Source: Oscillospiraceae bacterium (GTDB lineage Bacteria; Bacillota; Clostridia; Oscillospirales; Oscillospiraceae). Taken from it: a stretch of 6,714 bases of DNA. Positions 1-6,422 of this stretch are shown piece after piece (position 1 is the stretch's first letter; each line of letters opens with the position of its first letter). The notes under the pieces are model-generated. The model worked only from the letters and a program-made list of their open reading frames with translations, was not told the origin of the DNA and ran no database searches. The DNA lies in the NCBI GenBank assembly GCA_029065305.1, contig JAIEIQ010000102.1, positions 1 through 6,714 of the forward strand, in the 5' to 3' direction. The position numbers and the translations under genes are program-made.

Positions 1-963
1 GACTGCCCGGGCCACGCCGACTATATCAAGAACATGATCACCGGCGCCGCTCAGATGGACGGCGCGATCCTGGTCATCGCTGCCACCGACGGCCCCATGG
101 CCCAGACCAAGGAGCACATCCTGCTGGCCCGCCAGGTGGGCGTGCCCGCCATCGTGGTCTTCCTGAACAAGTGCGACCAGGTGGACGACGAGGAGCTGCT
201 GGAGCTGGTGGAGATGGAGGTCCGCGAGACTCTGTCCTTCTACGAGTTCCCCGGCGACGACATCCCCATCATCAAGGGTTCCGCTCTGAACGCTCTGGTC
301 AGCGAGAGCACCGATCCCAACGCCCCCGAGTACGCCTGCATCAAGGAGCTCATGGACAGCGTTGACAGCTATATCCCCACCCCCGACCGCAAGGCCGACA
401 TGCCCTTCCTGATGCCCGTCGAGGACGTGTTCACCATCTCCGGCCGCGGCACCGTGGCCACCGGCCGTGTGGAGCGCGGCCAGCTGAAGGCCGGCGAGAC
501 TGTCGAAATCGTTGGTCTGACCGACGAGAAGCGCAGCACCGTCGTCACCTCCATGGAGATGTTCCACAAGACCCTGGATTACGTCGAGGCCGGCGACAAC
601 GCTGGCTGCCTGCTCCGCGGCGTGGCCAAGACCGAGATCGAGCGCGGCCAGGTGCTGTGCAAGCCCGGTTCCATTCACCCCCACACCAAGTTCGTGGGCC
701 AGGTGTACGTCCTGAGCAAGGACGAAGGCGGCCGCCACACCCCCTTCTTCAACAACTACCGTCCCCAGTTCTACTTCCGTACCACCGACGTGACCGGCGT
801 TATCTCCCTGCCCGAGGGCGTGGAGATGTGCATGCCCGGCGACAACGTGGACATGAACGTGGAGCTGATCACCCCCATCGCCATTGAGAAGGGCCTCCGC
901 TTCGCTATCCGCGAGGGTGGCCGTACCGTTGGCTCCGGCGTCGTTATCGACATCAACGAGTAA
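1..963 (+). CDS. tuf: Elongation factor Tu, 5'-truncated by the window edge
   Basis: EF-Tu is the cytoplasmic GTPase that delivers aminoacyl-tRNA to the ribosomal A site. The reading frame is open from base 1 and begins at the G3 element DCPGH, so about 80 N-terminal residues (P-loop and switch I) lie upstream of the window; the ATG at 34 is an internal methionine, not the start. In the 320-residue fragment I see the G4 motif NKCD (about 56-59), the G5 motif SAL (about 94-96), the domain 2 signature [13 protein letters not shown], and the domain 3 block [24 protein letters not shown]. It ends in the usual [12 protein letters not shown] tail. A strong terminator follows 19 bases after the stop, so tuf closes its transcript here; rpsG and fusA would be expected upstream (inference). 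Codon choice is highly biased, as for a heavily expressed gene. Confidence 0.98.
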   Translation, partial: DCPGHADYIKNMITGAAQMDGAILVIAATDGPMAQTKEHILLARQVGVPAIVVFLNKCDQVDDEELLELVEMEVRETLSFYEFPGDDIPIIKGSALNALVSESTDPNAPEYACIKELMDSVDSYIPTPDRKADMPFLMPVEDVFTISGRGTVATGRVERGQLKAGETVEIVGLTDEKRSTVVTSMEMFHKTLDYVEAGDNAGCLLRGVAKTEIERGQVLCKPGSIHPHTKFVGQVYVLSKDEGGRHTPFFNNYRPQFYFRTTDVTGVISLPEGVEMCMPGDNVDMNVELITPIAIEKGLRFAIREGGRTVGSGVVIDINE

Positions 964-982
964 TTTAACACACAGCAGTTGG

Positions 983-1015
983 GAGGCCGTCACCGAGAGG
1001 TGACGGCCTCTTTTT
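983..1015 (+). terminator. Intrinsic terminator of tuf
   Basis: A perfect 12-bp stem (GAGGCCGTCACC, 983-994, with its complement 999-1010) closes a GAGA tetraloop and is followed by five T (1011-1015). The T run abuts the TAG stop of the convergent HTH gene at 1016-1018, so the two units meet with no spare base. Read on the minus strand the same hairpin has no T run after it, so it is a good terminator only for tuf. Confidence 0.95.
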
Positions 1016-1216
1016 CTATTCGAAGATAAAAATTTCTTCCAGTGGCGCGTTCACCGCCCGGGAGATGTCGATAGCCAGCTTCAGGGAGGGGTTGTAGAGG
1101 GCCTTCTCCAGGCGCATGATGGTCTCCCGCCGGACCCCCACCAGCTCCGCCAGCTCCCCCTGGGTCAGGCCCTGAAGCTGGCGGTAGACCTTGAGGTTGC
1201 AGGTAAAGCCGTCCAT
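1016..1216 (-). CDS. Small Cro/C1-type (XRE) helix-turn-helix regulator
   Basis: A 66-residue DNA-binding protein consisting of little more than one HTH domain, of the small XRE group (COG1476-like) that Firmicutes often place beside a membrane protein. The core reads LTQGELAELVGVRRETIMRLEKALYNPSLKLA in two parts: helix 2 around residues 18-26 and the recognition helix around 29-38. The family tail YNPSLKLA...LEEIF runs from about 41 to 63. The start overlaps the stop of the upstream membrane-protein gene by one base (TAATG). Its ribosome binding site is formed by the last Glu codons of that gene, so translation is probably coupled. It most likely binds the GATAAATATATC repeats at the operon promoter and represses its own transcription, perhaps relieved by a signal from the partner protein; this last part is inference. 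Confidence 0.92.
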   Translation of the reverse strand: MDGFTCNLKVYRQLQGLTQGELAELVGVRRETIMRLEKALYNPSLKLAIDISRAVNAPLEEIFIFE

Positions 1217-1887
1217 TATTCCTCCTCCTCCAGGGCAGCCGCGTCGTCGTGGTCATAGCGGTAGAGCAGGTACTCCGAGAGGAACATGGTCAGCGCCACC
1301 GTCAGGGCGATGCCGGAGATCAAAATGGGGGCGATGAACTCCACATGGCGGCGGCTGTGCTGGCCCGCCAGGATCAGGAGGAGCATGATGATGGCAAATC
1401 CTGTCCGGAAGGCCTTCAGCTCCGCCCGGGCGGCATTTTCCTTGTAGCGCTCGTCCATGAGGGTGTTGGACATCCTCCCCTCGAAGAAAAAGCCGAAGAA
1501 GCCGAAGAACACGAAGAAGACGAAGGGCGTCGGATCCCCCCAGGTCCCGTAGGACCAGAGGCCGGCGAAGCCCAGAAATCCCAGGAAGCCCAGCAGGCCA
1601 AGCTGGGGGCTCAGCCGCCGGGTACGGCCTGTCTTTTTCACATACTCCTTTTGGTTCCGGATGCCCCGGGCCAGCAGGAACGCCAGGTACAGGGCATACA
1701 GGACGTCCAGCGTCACGGCCAGGAGCATGGGAATATCTGTAGACCTAAAGGCATAGGAATGTATGGGATAGACGAGCCTCCCGCCGTTATAGGTCAGATC
1801 GTACCAGCAGGCGGCGGCTGTCAGGGCCGCGCAGCACAGGCCGAGGAGCACTGGAATTGATTTCCTGCTTTTCTTCTGTTGTTTCAT
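1216..1887 (-). CDS. Polytopic membrane protein, DUF3796-like, partner of the HTH regulator
   Basis: A 223-residue integral membrane protein of unknown function. Hydrophobic segments lie at about 11-29, 52-73, 95-113, 121-136, 163-175 and 184-208, with a basic N-terminus (KQQKKSRKS) and an acidic tail (DHDD...LEEEE). The middle is striking: LGLLGFLGFLGFAGL, then FVFFVFFGFFGFFFEGR, stacked Gly-Phe/Leu repeats that I associate with DUF3796 proteins, which often sit beside small XRE regulators. The conserved-looking stretch MDERYKENAARAELKAFRTGF (about 144-164, interrupted here only for description) would be cytoplasmic if it follows the positive-inside rule. The start has an excellent AGGAGG (1897-1902) eight bases upstream. 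First gene of a two-gene operon. It may sense a membrane condition and signal to the HTH protein, but nothing in the sequence proves this. The family name is from memory of motif style and not a search. Confidence 0.85.
   Translation of the reverse strand: MKQQKKSRKSIPVLLGLCCAALTAAACWYDLTYNGGRLVYPIHSYAFRSTDIPMLLAVTLDVLYALYLAFLLARGIRNQKEYVKKTGRTRRLSPQLGLLGFLGFLGFAGLWSYGTWGDPTPFVFFVFFGFFGFFFEGRMSNTLMDERYKENAARAELKAFRTGFAIIMLLLILAGQHSRRHVEFIAPILISGIALTVALTMFLSEYLLYRYDHDDAAALEEEE
1221..1231 (-). promoter_or_regulatory. Ribosome binding site of the HTH gene, embedded in Glu codons
   Basis: On the minus strand GGAGGAGGAGG precedes the HTH start ATG by 4 bases, with an equivalent AGGAGG register 7 bases away. 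The same bases encode the C-terminal Glu run of the membrane protein. With the TAATG stop/start overlap this indicates translational coupling and explains the acidic tail without any protein-level function. Confidence 0.8.
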
Positions 1888-1918
1888 GGGACAAGACCTC
1901 CTAATCAGATGTTAGAAT

Positions 1919-1930
1919 GATATATTTGTC
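1919..1930 (-). repeat. Operator-like repeat, copy 1 (in the 5' leader)
   Basis: The plus strand reads GATATATTTGTC; its reverse complement GACAAATATATC matches the other two copies at 11 of 12 bases. It lies downstream of the predicted transcription start of the minus-strand operon, between the -10 box and the ribosome binding site. A bound repressor here would block elongation or initiation. Confidence 0.6.
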
Positions 1931-1939
1931 TCTTAATGG

Positions 1940-1951
1940 GATAAATATATC
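1940..1951 (-). repeat. Operator-like repeat, copy 2 (covers the -10 box)
   Basis: The plus strand reads GATAAATATATC, identical to copy 3 and itself a near-palindrome (10 of 12 bases symmetric). The predicted -10 hexamer TATATT (1944-1949, minus strand) is inside it. With its flank CACTTT (to 1956) it is an inverted counterpart of copy 3 plus flank (15 of 17 bases). It starts 21 bp from copy 1, two helical turns. Confidence 0.65.
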
Positions 1952-1972
1952 ACTTTGATCTCCGGCTGTCAA
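1944..1972 (-). promoter_or_regulatory. Promoter of the membrane protein-HTH operon
   Basis: On the minus strand a perfect -35 TTGACA (1967-1972) and a -10 TATATT (1944-1949, 5 of 6 to consensus) are separated by exactly 17 bp, a strong sigma-A type promoter. Transcription should start near 1937, giving a leader of about 50 bases. The -10 lies in repeat copy 2, with copy 3 upstream and copy 1 downstream, which indicates a promoter strong by default and held down by a repressor. Confidence 0.8.
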
Positions 1973-1981
1973 GGGGAAAGT

Positions 1982-1993
1982 GATAAATATATC
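1982..1993 (-). repeat. Operator-like repeat, copy 3 (upstream of the -35 box)
   Basis: An exact second copy of GATAAATATATC on the plus strand, starting 42 bp from copy 2, four helical turns. The flank AAAGTG (from 1977) mirrors the CACTTT beside copy 2, so copies 2 and 3 form an imperfect inverted pair around the -35 element. Confidence 0.6.
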
Positions 1994-2069
1994 TCTCTTT
2001 TTCAGCGGCGCATTTCCGCACCGTCCGCCAAATACCGGGGACGATTGACATAAAATCCGCCCAGCCCCC

Positions 2070-2099
2070 TTGACGTGAAACACCCTCTTGATGTATCAT
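2070..2099 (+). promoter_or_regulatory. ftsE: Candidate promoter of the ftsEX-hydrolase operon
   Basis: TTGACG (2070-2075) and TATCAT (2094-2099) are each one base off consensus and are 18 bp apart. This would start transcription near 2106, about 70 bases before ftsE. A perfect inverted repeat GTATC-ATG-GATAC (2093-2105) overlaps the -10 box. A weaker pair (TTGACT at 2111-2116 with an AT-rich hexamer near 2133) follows downstream. Confidence 0.5.
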
Positions 2100-2176
2100 G
2101 GATACTGGGTTTGACTCGTCAGGCCGTCTGGAAATAACAACTGGGCCGCCCGTCGGCTGGGAAGGTAAATAGAGAC

Positions 2177-2863
2177 ATGATTCGATTGATCGACGTAGTG
2201 AAGGAATATCCAAACGGGGCCCACGCCCTCAACGGCCTCTCCCTGGAGATCAAGGACGGGGAGTTCGTGTTCATGGTGGGCCCCTCGGGCAGCGGGAAGT
2301 CCACGGTTATCAAGATTTTGATCGGGGAGATCGAGCCCTCGGAGGGCCGGGTGATGGTCAACGGCTTCTCCCTGCGCAACATCCGGGAGTGGCAGATCCC
2401 CCACCTCCGCCGGACCATCGGCGTTATTTTTCAGGATTTCCGCCTCATTGAGCACAAGACCGTCTATGACAACATGGTTTTCGCCATGCGGGCGGTGGGC
2501 TCCACCCCCAAGGAGATCAAAAAACGCATCCCCTACTGCCTGGAGCTGGTGGGACTGGGGAACAAGGCCCGGCGCCTGCCCTCGGAGCTCTCCGGCGGGG
2601 AGCAGCAGCGGGTGGCTATCGCCCGGGCGCTGCTCAACAACCCCAGCACAATTATCGCCGACGAGCCCACCGGCAACCTGGACCCGGCCCGCTCCCTGGA
2701 GATCATGAGCCTTTTGGAGAAGATCAACGCCCTGGGGACCACGGTGCTGGTTGTGACCCACGAGAAGGACCTGGTCAACCGCTTTGACAAGCGGGTGGTC
2801 ATGCTGGAGCGGGGCCGCGTGGTGGGGGACGGCAAGGGCTACTACGGAAGGAGACCGCAATGA
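2177..2863 (+). CDS. ftsE: Cell-division ATP-binding protein FtsE
   Basis: The 228-residue cytoplasmic ATPase of the FtsEX complex, which couples ATP hydrolysis to control of septal peptidoglycan hydrolases rather than to transport. All ABC motifs are present: Walker [10 protein letters not shown] (35-43), Q-loop FQDFRL (Q86), signature LSGGEQQR (138-145), Walker B TIIADEP (158-164, E163 catalytic) and the switch histidine in VVTHEKD (H195). The N-terminal YPNG and the GEFVF before Walker A are typical of FtsE rather than of LolD/MacB-type ATPases. The start is supported by the family N-terminus; the likely ribosome binding site GGGAAGG (2159-2165) is 11 bases away, slightly far. It overlaps ftsX by four bases (ATGA), so the two proteins are made in step. 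Confidence 0.97.
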   Translation: MIRLIDVVKEYPNGAHALNGLSLEIKDGEFVFMVGPSGSGKSTVIKILIGEIEPSEGRVMVNGFSLRNIREWQIPHLRRTIGVIFQDFRLIEHKTVYDNMVFAMRAVGSTPKEIKKRIPYCLELVGLGNKARRLPSELSGGEQQRVAIARALLNNPSTIIADEPTGNLDPARSLEIMSLLEKINALGTTVLVVTHEKDLVNRFDKRVVMLERGRVVGDGKGYYGRRPQ

Positions 2864-3747
2864 GCAGATACGATATTTTCTACTTCGCCCGGGAGGGCGC
2901 TTTCAGCATGTTCAACCACGGGTTTATGTCCTTTGCCGCCATCGGCATCATGGTGGCCTGTATGCTGATTATGGGGACCTTCACCCTGGTGGCGGTGAAC
3001 GCCAACGCCATGCTGGAGGACATGGAGGCCCAGAACCAGATGCTGGCCTTTGTGGACAAGTCCCTCAGCGAGGAGGAGGCCCGGGCCCTGGAGGCGGAGC
3101 TGCGGGAGGTCCCCAATGTGCGGGACGTCCACTTTATCTCCAACACCGAGGCCGCGGAGGCGTTCCGGGCCCGGTACGAGGACGACGAGCTCTTTCAGGG
3201 CCTGCCCGACGACAATTTCCGCCACCGGTACGCCGTGGATCTGAAGGACATCGGCTACATGCGCCAGACCAGGGAGGCCCTGGAGGCAGTGCCCAACATC
3301 GGGAAGGTCAACGCCTATGAGGATGAGGCCGCCGGGTTCATCACCATCCGCAATGTGGCGGGGATCGTCTGTGTGGCGCTTATCGCGGTGCTGTTTTTGG
3401 TGTCGGTGTTCATTGTGGCAAATACCATCAAGCTTACCACCTTTGACCGCCGGGATGATATTGCCATTATGAAGATGGTGGGGGCTACCAACGGGTTTAT
3501 CCGCTGGCCCTTTGTGTACGAGGGACTTTTGATGGGGCTGTTTTCCGCACTCATCGGCTTCTTTCTCCAGTGGGGGCTCTATGAGGTGGTGGCCCGGTCC
3601 GTCGCCAGCAACGACACCATCAACCTGATCAATGTGGTGCCCTTCGCGGAGATGCGGCTCTACGTGGCGGGGATCTTCGTGCTGGCGGGGATCTTCATCG
3701 GCGTAGGGGGCAGTCTCTCCGCCATTCGGAAGTTCCTCCAGGTCTGA
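2860..3747 (+). CDS. ftsX: Cell-division membrane protein FtsX
   Basis: The 295-residue membrane half of FtsEX, in the usual size range for Gram-positive FtsX. Four membrane segments are visible: about 24-48, 166-188, 221-240 and 266-286. The 49-165 region between the first two is the extracellular loop, which in characterised homologues contacts the coiled coil of the hydrolase (PcsB, CwlO, EnvC). The cytoplasmic segment after membrane segment 2 carries the family signature TFDRRDDIAIMKMVGATNGFIR (described 194-215), which docks on FtsE. AAGGAG (2848-2853) lies six bases before the ATG, within the 3' end of ftsE. The next gene, a secreted M23 enzyme, begins 19 bases after the stop and is the likely partner. 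Confidence 0.95.
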   Translation: MSRYDIFYFAREGAFSMFNHGFMSFAAIGIMVACMLIMGTFTLVAVNANAMLEDMEAQNQMLAFVDKSLSEEEARALEAELREVPNVRDVHFISNTEAAEAFRARYEDDELFQGLPDDNFRHRYAVDLKDIGYMRQTREALEAVPNIGKVNAYEDEAAGFITIRNVAGIVCVALIAVLFLVSVFIVANTIKLTTFDRRDDIAIMKMVGATNGFIRWPFVYEGLLMGLFSALIGFFLQWGLYEVVARSVASNDTINLINVVPFAEMRLYVAGIFVLAGIFIGVGGSLSAIRKFLQV

Positions 3748-3766
3748 GGATAAGGGAGCCGAATCA

Positions 3767-4966
3767 ATGAAGAAGAAACGGATATGCGCGTTGCTGCTGG
3801 CCCTGCTGCTGGCTTTCGCACCGGCGCCCGGACTTTCCACTGCCGGGGCCGTGACCCAGGGGGACATTGACGCACTCAAGAAGGATGCCCGGGCCATTGA
3901 AAGTCAGAAGAAGGAGCTGGAGAAGGAGCTGGAGAATATTCAGAGGCAGAAGGCCGACGCTATCGCCCAGCGGAACCTGCTGGACCAGCAGATTGAGCTG
4001 ACGGTCCGGGAGATCGCCAACACGGAGAGCCAGATCAACGGCTACGCGGCCCTGCTGGACCAGACGGCCTACGAGCTGGAGGTCAACCGCCAGCAGGAGG
4101 CGGAGCAGTACGCTCTGTTCTGCGAGCGGGCCCGGGTGATGGAGGAGGCGGGGAGCACCTCCTACTGGTCGGTGCTCTTCAAGGCAGCGGACTTCTCCGA
4201 CCTGCTCAGCCGCCTCTCCGATGTCCAGGAGGTTATGAACTATGACCAGAGCGTGCTGGACAGCCTGCGGGGGATCCGGGCCCAGATTGAGGCCAAGCAG
4301 GCGGAGCAGGAGGCGCTGCTTGCCGCCTCCGAGGAGGCCAAGGCCGCGCTGGAGGCCCAGAAGCTCTCCCTGGACAAGCAGAGGGAGGAGGCCAACGACC
4401 TGGTCAAGCGCATCCAGGCGGATGAGGCGGCCGCGGCGGAGCTGGTGAAGGCCAGGGAGGCCGAGGAGGCGGAGATTCAGAAGCAGATCAAAAAGAAGGA
4501 GGAGGAGCTGGCGGCGCAGATGCTGGCGGCGGCTATGAACTGGAGCGCCACCTCCGGCGGGTATATCTGGCCGGAGACGGTGAGCAAGCGCATCACCTCC
4601 CCCCAGGGCCAGCGGAACACCGGCATCAAGGGGGCCTCCACCAACCACAAGGGGGTGGATATCGGAGGCGTGGGCTATACCACCAACGTGCTGGCCACCA
4701 AGGCCGGGGTGGTGATTACCGCCGAGCGGTCCAGCTCCTACGGCAACTACGTAGTCATCAGCCACGGCCCGGGCAACCGCACCCTCTACGCCCACATGAG
4801 CAGCCTGTCCGTGAAGGAGGGGGCCACCGTCACCCAGGGGCAGGTCATCGGCGTCACCGGCTCTACCGGCATCTCCAGCGGCCCCCATCTCCACTACGAG
4901 ATTTTTGAGAACGACAGCCGGGTCAATCCCCTGGACTACCTGCCCGGGTACATCAAGGCCTGGTAA
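3767..4966 (+). CDS. Secreted coiled-coil M23 peptidoglycan endopeptidase, FtsEX partner (EnvC/PcsB-like)
   Basis: A 399-residue secreted enzyme expected to cut peptide cross-links at the septum under FtsEX control. The signal peptide is clear: MKKKR, a Leu/Ala core, then STAGA with an AxA site after residue 28. Charged heptad-like coiled coil fills about 33-125 and 165-255. Between them lies a block typical of PcsB/CwlO/EnvC proteins (SYWSVLFKAADFSDLLSRL, about 132-150). The C-terminal M23/LytM domain (about 265-399) keeps every key residue: H294 and D298 in HKGVD and H376 in HLH as zinc ligands, with H343 in YAH and H374 as catalytic histidines. E. coli EnvC has lost these, so this protein is probably a working hydrolase and not just an activator. 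AAGGGAG (3752-3758) is eight bases before the ATG. Last gene of the ftsEX operon; a terminator starts eight bases after the stop. Confidence 0.95.
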   Translation: MKKKRICALLLALLLAFAPAPGLSTAGAVTQGDIDALKKDARAIESQKKELEKELENIQRQKADAIAQRNLLDQQIELTVREIANTESQINGYAALLDQTAYELEVNRQQEAEQYALFCERARVMEEAGSTSYWSVLFKAADFSDLLSRLSDVQEVMNYDQSVLDSLRGIRAQIEAKQAEQEALLAASEEAKAALEAQKLSLDKQREEANDLVKRIQADEAAAAELVKAREAEEAEIQKQIKKKEEELAAQMLAAAMNWSATSGGYIWPETVSKRITSPQGQRNTGIKGASTNHKGVDIGGVGYTTNVLATKAGVVITAERSSSYGNYVVISHGPGNRTLYAHMSSLSVKEGATVTQGQVIGVTGSTGISSGPHLHYEIFENDSRVNPLDYLPGYIKAW

Positions 4967-4974
4967 AAAAGAAG

Positions 4975-5020
4975 CGGCGAAAAACCGGAGATCTCGTTGG
5001 AGATCTCCGGTTTTTTGCCG
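4975..5020 (+). terminator. Long-stem terminator, usable from both strands
   Basis: A 21-bp stem (4975-4995 with 5000-5020, one G-U pair) closes a GTTG loop. Its core is CCGGAGATCTC/GAGATCTCCGG, flanked by A5 on the left and T6 on the right. On the plus strand the T run 5011-5016 ends the ftsEX-hydrolase transcript. On the minus strand the complementary A runs (4980-4984 and 4966-4970) give T runs, so it can also end a transcript arriving from the right, such as the remnant ending at 5036. Confidence 0.93.
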
Positions 5021-5035
5021 GGCGTTGATTGCGCG

Positions 5036-5131
5036 TTAGCTGTGGGAGGTGTCGGGCTTCTTATACTTCCAGCCCTTTCTGTCCAACTCCTGCAGGACCT
5101 CGACCACATAGTTCACGATGGCGTCGTTCAT
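5036..5131 (-). pseudogene. Short minus-strand frame, probable 3' remnant of an unidentified gene
   Basis: A 31-codon frame from ATG (5131) to TAA (5036), starting MNDAIVNYVVEVLQELDRK and ending GWKYKKPDTSHS. The composition (amphipathic helix, then a basic-aromatic patch and polar tail) looks like a genuine protein C-terminus. It stops 15 bases before the shared terminator, as a convergent gene should. I do not recognise the family. An AAGGG sits seven bases before the ATG, so a real 31-residue protein cannot be excluded, but the frame continues upstream into the antisense of the deacetylase-like gene, where it loses protein-like character. The likelier reading is that the 5' part of the gene was removed at a junction near 5131-5142. 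Confidence 0.4.
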
Positions 5132-6422
5132 CTGCCGGCCCTTCGCGGAGCTTTTAGCGATGCTGGATGAGGTGGGCGTCCGCGCTACCATTAAATTCTG
5201 CGCCAAGAAGCTGGAGCTGCTGCGCCAGCGCGGCAGGACGGATATCCTCTCCCGCCTGCCCAGCCATGAGCTCAGCTTTCACACCACGCTCCACAGCGTC
5301 CACCCGCTGCCGACGGAATATCTGGACCGCTTCGGGTTCCGCGCCGGCGCGGAGGAGTTCGCCCGCCGGGAGGATGAGGGCTTCCGGCTTGTGGGGGAAA
5401 TCTCCGGACAGCACCTCACCAGCTATGGACAGCCCGGGGAATCCTGGGCCCCTCAGGTGTTCCCCGTCCTACGCAAGTGGGGCGTGCCCACCTATCTTGA
5501 CGCCCACTCTATTTTGGGGATAAATGGACAACCCTTCTGGTACGGCGGCGTCCTCTGCTACACGGACCTGGTGAATCTGATCCGCCTCCAGCACCGGGAT
5601 GGCGGTTTGGAGCAGTATATCCGGGACTTTGAGGCGATAGACACCACAGGCAAAGAGACGGTGTTTGTCAGCACCTACGACCATCCGACGGAATTTTCCT
5701 CCACCGTTTTCTGGGATGAGGTCAACTTCCTGGACGGAAAGAACCCGCCGCTGCTGCAGCCCGCCCCGCTCCGGGAGCCGGGGGAGCAGACCAAGTACAT
5801 TGAGATGCTCCGCCAGTTTCTGCTGTACACCCGGAAGCAGCCGGATGTGGAGTATCTGACCGCCTCCCAGGGCATGGCGCTGGAGCTCCAGCGCCGCGCC
5901 CCCATCACGGCTGAGGACGTGGAGCGCATTGCCGGGGCGCTTGGGAATCAGATTACCTTCGCGCCTGTGGGCGGGGCCTATCTGGCACCCTCCGAGGTGT
6001 TTTCGCTCACCGCAAAGCACCTCAAGGGACAGATACTGATGCCGGAGCTGCTGTACGGTCCGGAGGCGGAGGAGCCGTCCGTCATAACCGCGCCCACGGT
6101 TTCCGTTCAGGCGCTGGCGGACGCCGCCCTGGGACAGTTCGACCAGGTAATGGGGTATAAGCAGCTGCGAAGCCTTTACAAGGTCGGCGGCAATCTGCTC
6201 AACCCCGTGGATCTGCTGTGCACCATGCTGGAGGCTGTGCGCACCGGCGCGGAGGAGGTGCCTGTCCTTCGGGGGGACCTGGCCGCGGCCCAGTACGTGC
6301 GGGAGCCGAAGGAGGAGGGCGGCTGGACCCAGTGGGTTCTTTGGAGGAAGGACTTCTATCCGGAGACCATTTACCGCCACACGCGGCTTCAAACCTGGAC
6401 ACTGAAGCCGGCTGTGTTCTAA
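5118..6422 (+). pseudogene. Polysaccharide-deacetylase-like protein, N-terminally truncated
   Basis: A 434-codon frame without internal stops. Family-like sequence begins only at about residue 9 (PFAELLAMLDEVGVRAT). That stretch normally follows the first NodB-fold motif with its catalytic aspartate, which is absent here. The second motif H-[ST]-x-x-H is present as HTTLH (55-59) and fits a metal site. GQPGESWAPQ (104-113) may correspond to the third motif and H189 in TYDHP to a late active-site histidine; these two are tentative. From about 285 a second part follows (VGGNLLNPVDLLCTMLEAV, about 356-374), resembling a module seen after some deacetylase domains. The ATG at 5118 has no ribosome binding site and its first codons are antisense of the minus-strand remnant; the internal ATG at 5160 has GGAG nine bases away but still lacks motif 1. 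I infer a 5'-deleted gene; a divergent intact protein is less likely. Confidence 0.6.

Noticed and set aside
2045..2050. Perfect TTGACA as a -35 box for ftsE
   Set aside because: No acceptable -10 hexamer lies 16-18 bp downstream on the plus strand; TTGACG at 2070 pairs much better with TATCAT.
2842..3897. Minus-strand open frame of 351 codons opposite ftsX
   Set aside because: It spans two well-supported plus-strand genes and their junction, shows no family motif and is rich in His/Gly/Pro as expected for antisense.
3764..4894. Long open frame (376 codons) on the minus strand opposite the M23 gene
   Set aside because: Its composition (Leu, Gly and His rich, no domain pattern) is that of an antisense shadow of GC-rich coding DNA, and the plus-strand gene has clear motifs and a ribosome binding site.
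5469..6392. Minus-strand open frame of 307 codons opposite the deacetylase-like gene
   Set aside because: The plus-strand frame carries coherent protein motifs; the minus frame has none and looks like a shadow.
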